DNA of 31,713 nucleotides from Vairimorpha apis BRL 01 (taxonomy: Eukaryota > Microsporidia > Nosematidae), in NCBI GenBank assembly GCA_000447185.1, contig KE647233.1, positions 1-31,713 on the forward strand. The letters are read 5' to 3'. How positions within the stretch are numbered: position 1 is the first letter of the stretch; the number at the start of each line of letters is the position of its first letter. Shown in pieces: positions 20,030 to 29,050 of this stretch. Below the pieces are notes generated by a model, which saw only the letters and a program-made list of their open reading frames with translations, made no database searches and was not told the DNA's origin. Both the position numbers and the translations under genes were made by a program.

Positions 20030-21850
20030 TATCTGTATATTTAATGGAAATTTCTGTAATATACTAATTGTGTACTAAATTGTGTTTTTATCTTTTTTAT
20101 TTCTTATCTAATTCAAATAATATGATCTCAAATAGTCTTTTAAATTATTTTGGACTGAATAAAAGACTCTATTTTATTGTATATGGATAGTTCTCTCATA
20201 TCTTTGCAGAGAAATTCTGTAACTAACTATACCACATCATGATACATAAAGCTACTTTAATCTTACTCTTAGATACTAAAAAAATTCTTTTATTAAAAAC
20301 TCATATTTACTTATTTTTTCTTCATTTCTAAATTTTGTATGTTGTATAAGTTTGTTATTCATTTATTTATAAAAATAATTCTATTTTATTTTTTATCAAA
20401 TACAAATATATTAGATTTTTTGCTTTTGATTTTTATTAATATAAAAATTTCATGTAAAAACTTCAAAACCACTTTTTTTGCTTAATGTTTCCACATTAAT
20501 ACATTAAATGTTTAGTTTTCTTAGTTTATGAATTAATTTCAAATTAGCAAAATACATCTTAACTTTTCGATATGTCTCTTTGTATATTAAAATGAATGCA
20601 TTTTTTTTATATCTTGTTGTCAAAAGTTTACTGTATTTTGTTTTTAATTACATACTGACAAATTATATTCTCATTTAAAAACGCATTTTTATCCTAAACA
20701 AATCATATTAAAAATTCTTCTTTTGAACTAATTTTTTTTAATAAACCATTTAGTAAGTTCTTTTAAAGGAATACTTGGTTGTGTATCAAGATATACATCT
20801 TTTGATTTATTTTTTTGGTTTTGATGTTGTTGTATTAGCTTTTTTTTAATATTTTTTAAAATTCTTAATATCCATTTTACTCTATATTATATTTCATCTT
20901 GATGCAAGATTTTTCTAATTAAACAAATAATTACCTAGCTTTTTAACTTGTAAAATATATTTTTTCTTAATAAGATGCTCAAAATGTATAAAATAGTTTC
21001 ATATTATGATTTTTCATTTGTATTTTCTACATAATTCTTCCATAACAGAAAGATACATTTTTACATATGATGTTAATTATGTATGTAATTAATCATCACA
21101 CCTTTTTCAAATTCTTTATCAAATTTTTGATAATAATATGGAGTAACGTCACTTTGTTGACAAGGTAGTTTATATGAATATAGCATGTTAAATTGATTGA
21201 ACTCATAATTTTTTTTCTTTGACCTTTGTGTTGCAGAAAGATTAAATTCTTTTAATTATTTAATTTTAATTGTACTTAAAAGTTTTTTTTCAATCTTGCT
21301 CTGCGAATTTTGTAATCTACAAATGTACTTGTATCCTTATACTTCACGGTATAATCAAAATAAAATTTGAACATAAAATTGTATTTGTTAAAGATTTTTT
21401 CTTTTTTATTCCTAACCATACGCCTTTAAAGAAGGTCTTTACTTCAAAGAACATGATTTTACATACAGCATCTTACTTTGCCTTCAATTTAAAATCATCG
21501 ATAAGCATCATTTTTTAGTACCGTATAAATTTTTATTTTTAATAATAACCATTAAATATTTACTGTTTAAATTGTTGTTAAGTGGGTTTATACACAAGAT
21601 AAACAATAACGTCTATAGGCTATCTCCTTGAAGTATCTTAATTTAACCTTTTTTTGAAATGATATCATTGCTGTATTTTGTGTTAATACACCAGTTTTTA
21701 ATTTTTTTTAAGTATATAAAAATAACTTCTAATGCATTTAACAAAATAATTGAGTTCTAAAGAATCGAATTTTTTTTACATATACATAAACTATTATTAA
21801 ACCATTATTGTTTGTTTTTTTAATTTACTGTATTAACATATGTGTTTTTT
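20030..21850 (-). mobile_element. R4/Dong-like LINE relic, 5'-truncated within reverse transcriptase
   Basis: Minus-strand landmarks are as follows. Near 21480-21510, IDDFKLKAK, the reverse transcriptase active-site box with both Asp residues. FFKGVWLGIKKKKSLTNTILC comes near 21370-21440 (family form FFKxVGLxINxEKSATN). TVKYKDTSTFVDYK and YYYQKFDKEFEK follow further down. Finally, at about 20160-20260, DVV then KDMRELSIYNKIESFIQSKI, the C-terminal block (KYHKKYxxELxIxxNIEAYIQS). Stops and shifts are frequent. The sequence upstream of the active-site box is missing or unreadable, as expected of 5' truncation. It faces the plus-strand fragment at 19640 tail to tail. Confidence 0.65.
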
Positions 21851-22176
21851 TAATGTTTATTTTTTAATAATTTTGTGTTTTTAACTTATAAATTTTATAA
21901 CTAAATTATTTAAGTTTTTTATAGAACAAAGTTATTTTTTATAATAAATTAAAAAGTAATTAATTTTAAAGTTTATCCAAAAACAACCATGTTAGATAAT
22001 TTTAAATATAAGTGTTTTACTATACTTTATATATTCAAAATAATGTTATTTTAAAAAGTTTAAACAAAACAATTGAAATAAATATTATCAAAGAGATATG
22101 ATATTTAAATTTTTTTAAAATTATGAAACTTTTTCAGTTAAAATTTGTTTAAATGATGTATTAAATATTCATAACA
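21851..22176. other. AT-rich stretch, no gene seen
   Basis: No feature recognised. Confidence 0.4.
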
Positions 22177-22422
22177 ATGAAATGTAATTATTTATGTAAA
22201 ATCGAGTTTATAATGTTTATTAAATTTTTAAATAAAATTTATATTTTAAATATTAATTTTATAAACTTAATTTTTGGAAATATGTTTGTTTTCTCACTAA
22301 AGTTGTTTATTTCTAAAAACCGAATTAATAATTTATTTTTTAATTTAACAAATTGTTTTTTAAAAAGAAAACATTTTATAACATATTTATACCCAAATAA
22401 ATGTTTTGATTATTTATTATAA
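22177..22422 (+). CDS. Doubtful small membrane protein, possible DNIFxFTxK relative
   Basis: This is an 81-codon open frame starting with an ATG. The peptide is hydrophobic and Asn/Phe/Lys-rich, starting MKCNYLCKIEFIMFIKF and ending KCFDYLL. Its segment FGNMFVFSLKLFIS resembles the DNIFxFTxK motif of the genes at 10396 and 17101 in spacing (N-[IM]-F-x-F-[TS]-x-K). No CCC is found upstream. An open frame of this length is expected about once by chance in DNA of this size and composition, so the motif similarity is the only positive evidence. Confidence 0.3.
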   Translation: MKCNYLCKIEFIMFIKFLNKIYILNINFINLIFGNMFVFSLKLFISKNRINNLFFNLTNCFLKRKHFITYLYPNKCFDYLL

Positions 22423-23132
22423 TAAATAGCTTTTAAAGTTTTTTCATATGAAAATATTTATATATGATGTAACTTAATAAAGAACAATAAATGTTGTTTT
22501 AAATATATAAATAAATTTGTTATTATTTTTCATTAAATATTTTTTTAATTCATTTAAAAATAATAAAATTTTAAAATTTATTTTATGATGATTTTGTACA
22601 TTATTTTTTTATTTAAAAAATGTGATCAAAGTTAAAATTTAATTTAAAAAATAATATTTATACTAATATATTAAGATTATAAAGTTTCACAGTATATAAA
22701 TTGAATAATTATTTTAGTTTTTAAATTTTTAAATTAAAAAATTAATATCAATAAAATTTGATCATTATAATATTTTAATAAAACATACAAATTTTTTGAT
22801 AAATAAAAGTTAAATATATAAATCATGTTTCATATTTTATTAATTTTTGTATAATTAAATATACAATATGATACATTTAAAATATTGATTTTATTAATTC
22901 ATTAAACGTATTTATTTTAGAAATTTTTTACAATTTAATACAATTTTGATAAAATAAGTTTTTTATTAAAATGTTTAATTTAAATAAATTTTATTTTTAT
23001 AAAATAATTAAATTTGTATATTGTAAATAAAATATAATTTTAATAATAAAAACATTTTAAAACTACACTTACTTTATTCAATTTTTATTTTTAAATTAAT
23101 TTTAATTAAATAGTTATAAAGAGTAAAATAAT
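22423..23132. other. AT-rich stretch, no gene seen
   Basis: No open frame or repeat of note. The promoter of the gene at 23140 must lie at the right end. Confidence 0.5.
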
Positions 23133-23135
23133 CCC
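23133..23135 (+). promoter_or_regulatory. CCC start-proximal signal
   Basis: AAAATAATCCCTTGA precedes the ATG at 23140, with CCC at -7 to -5. It supports this start. Confidence 0.45.
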
Positions 23136-23139
23136 TTGA

Positions 23140-23804
23140 ATGAAAATATTTATTTATTTTTTAATATATTTATATAAAATTAATGCTTCTACATCAAGTG
23201 ATAATGTATCAATTTCAGATGATAATAAGAAAATAATTAAAAATCATGAAGTAGCATCAAAAAGAAGTTTGGAATTACCAGTCGGCAACGTTAATTCATC
23301 AAATGATAATATAGAACTTGAGCAAAATATAAAATCTATGTCAGAAAATATTATAAATATAATATCTGAAAATGATTTAGAATTAAATAATGATTTAGAA
23401 TTAGAAAATGTAAAATATAACTTTACTTCAGATAATTTAGATAACTCAGAATTAAATTATAATTTTTTATTAGAAAACTATCTTAATATTTCATCAGATA
23501 TAAATCAAGAAATAAATTATGATCAGACCACAGAAAATAACCTTATAGATAGAAACATATCAGAAAATAACCCTGTTCTACAAAATGTCGATCAAACAAA
23601 TGACATATTGAATAACAGTACTATTAGTCTAAGAGATGTTTTATTTTTCCCGTTTGAGTTAATTTTTATTTTTTTGGATTAATAAGTATTGTTTTTTGTC
23701 AAACTTTACTTATTCTTATTATTATAGTCGTTTTTTTAATACAATTTGCTAATCGAATTTTTCCATTTTTGCAAATTACAAGATTTACAAGATTTTTACA
23801 ATAA
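23140..23804 (+). CDS. Secreted or membrane protein with FPFE motif, frameshifted before its C-terminal helix
   Basis: The start MKIFIYFLIYLYKINAST is a signal peptide. Residues 20-165 are polar, acidic and Ser/Asn-rich, with loosely repeated SENN, SDN and ELNNDLELEN units. Then ISLRDVLFFPFELIFIF is cut by a stop at 23682 just after a seven-T run. Adding one T restores FFGLISIVFCQTLLILIIIV, a clear membrane helix, and a short basic end (RFTRFLQ), stopping at 23804; about 221 residues in total. FPFE directly before the helix is shared with the gene at 17758, and so is the order of signal peptide, polar region and helix. A one-pass surface protein is the simplest guess. No known family is recognised. 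Confidence 0.65.
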
Positions 23805-26700
23805 ATTAAATTTGATTTAAAAATTTATAAAATATAGCTACGTAAAATATTAATTTATCATTTAGTATATTTAAAAATAAAATTTCATTTACAAAAAGTT
23901 TTTAGCTTTATCTATTTTTGATAACTAAATGAATTAATTTAACAAAATTTTTTTAAAATAAAACCTATATTCTATAAATTACTGTTATTGGTATAGCGTA
24001 TTTTTATGATTAAAAAAAATACTTAAATTATAAAATTTTTTTAACTTGCTTTTATATATTTGTTATAACAGTTTTTAAATTTTAAAATTTATCTATACTA
24101 ACAGTATCTATTTAACTTACCCTAAAACAATTTGTTTTCCGTATATTTTATAAAATCTGATTTTTTATTTTAAAAAGTGAAAAATAATGTATGAATTAAT
24201 CATTCTAATCTTAGTTTAGTTTGTTTTTTTATTGTTATTTTTAAAGTATTTTTTTAAAAAATTTACATAAAATTTTAAAATATACTAATTTATATAATTT
24301 AAACATTAAATATACAAAATTTGGTTTTAACAATATTTTTAGATATAACTTGTTAAACAGCAAGTCTATAATAATATTTTTTTGCATGCATTGCGTTTAT
24401 AATTAATTATTGTTTATCTTATTTGTATTTTTTCAAAAAAATTATCAAACATATTTGATTAAAATACTTCAAAATGCTTGACTAACATTAGATAAAATGT
24501 ATAAAAAGTATAAAAAGTATGTTAATAACATTTTTATAAAATTTATTTATAATCAACTTTTTTTTATATACTATACGAACAGCATTTTAAAATGTCCAAT
24601 TCAATTATGTTTTGATATTTTTGAGTTTACCGGTTTTTTGAATAAATCTATATATTGTACAAATAAAAAAGATATTTTTGATTTTAATATTTAAATAATT
24701 AAAAATGTTAATAATATTTATTTCTAATATTAAATTAAAATGATAAATATATTTTTTCTGCATTTATTTGTTTTAAAAAGTCATGATAATAAATTTCTTT
24801 GTTTAAACTGCTGCAATTTAAAAATTGATTTTTTTATGGCATCTTTATAAATTAATCTTTTTAAATATCAAATATTTTTATTAATCTAATTGCATTGTAA
24901 TTCTCATATTTTAAGAAACATAATTTATTTTTATCTTGTATTTTAGGTTAAAATTTAAATTTATTGGAATAATTTAGAAATTTTTTAAAAAAAAGCTTTA
25001 TTTTTGTCTTATATTAAGCTTAAAATTTAAATTATTTGAGATAATTTTGGAATTTATATTTACTATCAATTCTAGAAGTTAAAATAAAAAATTTGTAAAA
25101 AATAAAATAATTTTCTTCAAAAAATCATTACAAAATAAAAAATTAAAATAAATAGCAAAATTAATTTAAATTCTAAGATATGCTCAGAAAAAATACAATA
25201 ATATATTGATAGAACTATAGCACAAATAAAGGATATAAAAAATAAGACTAATTAAATTTTTATTAAATAGATATTAATAATATAACACAGAATTAAGTAT
25301 TTTAAGAGAATAAAATTAAAAAAATTATAAATGGTAAATAATTAAAATAAATTTATTTTTAATTACATTAATATTAAAACTTTTAATTTTTGATAAAATA
25401 AATTTTTAAACACTTAAAATGCAATTTTTTAAACTTTAAATACAAATTTTAAATATATATTTTAGACATTTTTAATTTATCATAAAAAATAATATATTAA
25501 AATCAAAATAACATTTTAAGGAGAAAATAATAATATATTGTAATTGAACTTTTTTATAATCAAATATTATTTATTTTTAATATGTGTTAACTTATAGAAA
25601 AAATTATTTTTTAAAAATAAATTTATAAAAAGCTGTGTTTAAATTCACAAATCTAACTGTTTAATAAATACAAAATATCAAATTAATATATTTTTATATT
25701 TAAAATTATTTTTTTTTAAAGTTTACATAAATAAAAAATACTTTTTACAAATAATATTAAACTATATTATTATGTAATTTTGACATTTTTAAATGTAATT
25801 TATAATTTTTTTAAAATTAATAAAAATTATTTACATTTTTTATTAATTGTAAATTTAACAACTTATTTACAAATTAAATTTCAATATATAGTTCAACTAT
25901 CATATTAAATGTAATAAGAAAAAATTTTAGTAGTATTTCATTTTTAAGATTTAAAATTTATGTAAAATATTGTTTTTATTTAAAATATTAAGTTCACTGA
26001 CCTATATTTTAATATATAATATTTTTTAAATTTCTAATAAAAAATTATATTATTAAAGTAATTTGTTTTTAATAAATTAACAATCGTGTTTTTGTAAATG
26101 TAATTTTTTTTAAAATTCATATGCAAATGATAAATTGTTGTAAAGAGGTGTTATAAATTAGAAAATGAAAAATAAAAAATTTTCTAGTATTTTTTTAGTA
26201 TGTTAAATTCAAATCATTTTTATTTGTAAATTAAGATAAAAGATATAAATTATATTTATTTTTTCATATTAATGTTTTAATATATTAAATAAATTTTGAT
26301 ATTAATAAAACAATGATTTAAATTTATAATATAAATATTTTTTAATACAATTTATCTAATTTAAATTTAATAGTTTTAGAAATTCTTTTTATAAGCATAA
26401 ATAAAATTATGTAAAAGAATATAAAAATTTTATTTTTTTTCTAATTACTTAAATATTTTATTCCTATAAAATATGAAATAAATTTATATACTAATAATAG
26501 TATTAATTAAAAAATAGTAGTTTCTAATAATTATGTATCACTTTTCAAGATTAGATAAAAGTTAATATTGATTTGCATTACATAATTTATATACTAACAA
26601 TATTTTATTATAAAATTATAAATAAATACAACAATTATTAATATATTATATAAATAAAATACCATAGCAATAAAAACTATAAAACACAAACTTTAATAAT
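23805..26700. other. Long AT-rich intergenic stretch, no supported gene
   Basis: Nearly 3 kb of A/T-run DNA. One 65-codon open frame at 24497-24694 (MYKKYKKYVNNIF) has no CCC and is within chance; its CFDIFEFTGF resembles the DNIFxFT motif only faintly. A small perfect stem (CTTG...CAAG) lies near 24348-24364. No LINE motif, tRNA-like or rRNA-like sequence was seen. Confidence 0.5.
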
Positions 26701-27150
26701 TTAATGCACAGTTTCATCTTCTTCTTCAATATCAGATAAATTACCAAATCTTTTACTTTCCACAAAATTTTCACTTTTATTATCATTATTTTCATCTTCT
26801 TTATTTTCATAAAATATACTTAATTTTGCATTTAATTTAAGAATTTCATCTAAATCAAACACTTTATTATTTTCTGTCTGTTTATTTAAATCAAAACTGT
26901 TATTTTTCATTTGATCCTCGAAATTAAAATTATTATTAATTTGTCTTTTTGAATCGATTTGGTTTGTATATCCAAAACTTCTATAATTTTGTTCATCTAT
27001 TACATTTTTTTCATTTTCTTTAAATTCGTGATTATCAAAATATTTTTTAAAAAAATCATCATCTTTTGATTTATGATATTTCTCTTCTTTTTCAATTACT
27101 TGTTCATTTATTAAATTTGTATTATCAGATTGTGAAAAAGTTTTTTTTCA
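26701..27150 (-). CDS. Right LRR gene, 3' segment: acidic C-terminal tail
   Basis: The frame is open from about 27150 to the stop at 26701. The Met codon at 26910 is internal, since coding runs through it (INNNFNFEDQMKNNSFDLNK). The sequence is polar with acidic patches (KEEKYHKSKDDDFFKKYFDN; NLSDIEEEDETVH at the end). It follows the previous segment after a one-base deletion in an eight-A run at about 27142-27149. No known domain is seen. It is probably a disordered tail of the LRR protein. Confidence 0.5.
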
Positions 27151-27321
27151 TTATATAAATTTCTATCTATTTCATTTTCACTAAGATTTTTTAAGTATCT
27201 ATCTATATCACTTTTTTTTATATTATATTTTTTAATATTATTAATACATTTTTCTAAATCAAAATCTTTAAATTCTTCAAATGGATTATTTTCATCTTTT
27301 TTTATAATATAATTTTTTTAT
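27117..27321 (-). CDS. Right LRR gene, short segment between two A-run shifts
   Basis: Reading NYIIKKDENNPFEEFKDFDL and then KSDIDRYLKNLSENEIDRNL, this frame links the LRR segment ending at 27302 to the tail ending at 26701. Entry needs one A added to a seven-A run near 27315; exit needs one A added near 27145. The continuous, non-repetitive polar sequence and Cys, Asp and Arg codons argue for true coding. No function is recognisable. Confidence 0.45.
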
Positions 27322-28378
27322 CATTATTAAATTTATTTTGTTTTGTTTTATTTTTATTTATTAATATTTGGTCATTAAAATCATTTTCTTTAAAATTTTT
27401 ATATACAAAAGAATTATTTGTAGAATTTATTTTTTCGTAATTATCGTCTTCAAATTCATCCTTTCCAATATTATTTAGTTCATCTAAAACTTCTCTTTTA
27501 TTTTCTTTTTCTATAACTTCAACATCAATAGAATCATTTTCTATTAAATATTTATTATTTTTAAATTTTCTGCCACTATTTTTTAAAGTATTTTCATTAA
27601 TAAAATCACTATCTATCACATCATGTCTATTGTAAATTTTTTCATTACCAAGTTCATCATCGTTACTAACATTTTCATTAATAAAATCACTATCTATTAC
27701 ATCATGTCTATTGTAAATTTTTTCAATACCAAGTTCATCATCGTTACTAACATTTTCATCACTATATTTTTTTCCATTATCAACACCATAAAAACTAAAT
27801 TCTTCATCAATCAATACAATATCACCAAAATGAAACAAAATTTCTTCTCTCCCTAAACTAAATTCATCACCATTTCTATCAATATTATTACCTCTCAAAT
27901 CTAAAACTTTTAATTTATCAATATTAATTAAAGATTTAGGCACAACTTTAAGTAAATTAAAACTTAAATCCAAATATTCCAAATTAATACAACAAGAAAT
28001 ATTAAAACAAATTTTCTCAATTTTATTAAAACTTAAATCTAAATATCTTAAATTTACATAATTAGAAATATTAGAATCAATTTCTTTAATAAAATTAAAA
28101 CTTAAATCCAAATATCTAATTATACAATTAAATTTAGGTACCTTTTCTAATTTATTTAACCTTAAATCTAATTCAACAATCTCTGTTTCTTTTAAACTTT
28201 TAACACTTTTCAAATAATTAAATCCAATATTAAGATACTCAAACTTCATTTTACAAATTGACTCAGGCACAACTTTCAAATTATTATTAAATATATTAAA
28301 ATATTTTAAATTTTCCAAATTTTCAAAATTATTAGGTAAACTTGTAATTTTATTAGATGATAAATTTAAAAAACTAAA
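27302..28378 (-). CDS. Right LRR gene, main repeat segment
   Basis: This frame has no true start of its own; the TTG at 28318 falls inside a repeat (NNFENLENLKYFN), so coding enters from upstream. Six to seven LRRs follow, such as IIRYLDLSFNFIKEIDSNIS and LEYLDLSFNLLKVVPKSL. Then come a final LRGNNIDRNG and the cap GREEILFHFGDIVLIDE. After the cap is a 27-residue unit (ENVSNDDELG... to ...DSDFIN) present twice in tandem, then an acidic Asn/Lys-rich region. The block FNIFNNNLKVVPESICKM and the cap align with the left LRR gene, so the two proteins share one repeat domain. The stop at 27302 follows a seven-A run and is probably premature. Confidence 0.8.
   Translation of the reverse strand, partial: FSFLNLSSNKITSLPNNFENLENLKYFNIFNNNLKVVPESICKMKFEYLNIGFNYLKSVKSLKETEIVELDLRLNKLEKVPKFNCIIRYLDLSFNFIKEIDSNISNYVNLRYLDLSFNKIEKICFNISCCINLEYLDLSFNLLKVVPKSLINIDKLKVLDLRGNNIDRNGDEFSLGREEILFHFGDIVLIDEEFSFYGVDNGKKYSDENVSNDDELGIEKIYNRHDVIDSDFINENVSNDDELGNEKIYNRHDVIDSDFINENTLKNSGRKFKNNKYLIENDSIDVEVIEKENKREVLDELNNIGKDEFEDDNYEKINSTNNSFVYKNFKENDFNDQILINKNKTKQNKFNNDKKIIL
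27602..27763. repeat. 81-base tandem duplication in the right LRR gene
   Basis: Two nearly identical 81-base copies begin at 27602 and 27683; each encodes one 27-residue unit with the core SNDDELGxEKIYNRHDV. Only a few bases differ (for example cac against tac), so the duplication is recent. The length is a multiple of three and keeps frame. Confidence 0.8.
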
Positions 28379-28934
28379 TTTTTACAATACATTATTTCTT
28401 TAGGTACATGTACAATATTATTTCGTCCTAAATGTAAAAATTTAAGGTTAACCATATCACGAATTTTGTATGGTATAGATATAATTTGGTTATCACTTAA
28501 ATGTAGTTGTATTAGTTTATCGTTACATAAACTCAAATTAAATAATTGGAGGTTATTATTTTTTACATTTAGTTTTTTAAATTAGGCATGTTTATTATAA
28601 AATCTGGTATTATTTTTAATAAATTGTTAGATAAATTTAGAGTTGTTATTGTTTTATAATTAAGTAGTTCTTTACCTATTGTTGTAAGGTTTTTGTTTTT
28701 TAAAGATATTTTGTTTTTTTTGGTGTTAATATAAGTTTTATTGGAGTATTATTTTTCTTTGTTTGAGTATTGTTTTCTAAAAATGTGCCCTTTATAGATT
28801 TGTCTTTGTTTTGTTCGGATTTTTTAGTTATCGAAGTTTTTTCTGTTATTAGAATGGGTTTTTTAAATTGAATTTTTTCTTTTAAAGATTTATTTTTTTT
28901 AATGGAGTCATTTCATGAAATAATGTATTTTCAT
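28319..28934 (-). pseudogene. Right LRR gene, repeat region broken by several one-base shifts
   Basis: Reading through with single-base corrections gives a continuous protein. It first completes the SLKENS repeats, then a basic linker (KPILITEKTSITKKSEQNKD), then LRRs: LKNKNLTTIGKELLNYKT, LNLSNNLLKIIPDFI, LNVKNNNLQLFNLSL, LHLSDNQIISIPYKI, LHLGRNNIVHVPKEI, LNLSSNKITSLPNNF. The breaks lie in A or T runs near 28937-28941, 28893-28900, about 28710, about 28577 and 28380. Most need one base added; the last needs one removed. Because correction restores family-perfect repeats throughout, either the sequence carries indel errors or the gene was lost very recently. Confidence 0.65.
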
Positions 28935-29050
28935 TTAATAAGAATTTTCTTTTAAAGATTTCATTTGATTTAACAGAGGTATTTCATGAAATAATGTACT
29001 TTCATTTAATAAAGAATTTTCTTTTAAAGATTCTACATCACATTTTCCTA
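28879..29050. repeat. 72-base tandem repeat in the right LRR gene, one copy two bases short
   Basis: The anchor CTTTTAAAG occurs at 29021, 28949 and 28879, giving spacings of 72 and 70. The 72-base unit encodes SLKENSLLNExTLFHE plus eight residues. The 70-base unit lacks one base in AATAAAG (AATAAG) and one in the following A/T run, exactly where the frame breaks. Confidence 0.75.

Noticed and set aside
21270..21518. Plus-strand open frame of 82 codons
   Set aside because: Antisense to the reverse transcriptase remnant with IDDFKLKAK.
24497..24694. Plus-strand open frame of 65 codons
   Set aside because: No CCC signal, start made of a short AT repeat, length within chance; the CFDIFEFT resemblance to the small-gene motif is too weak.
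27623..27856. Plus-strand open frame
   Set aside because: Shadow of the 81-base coding repeat of the right LRR gene; its own repeats are explained by that.
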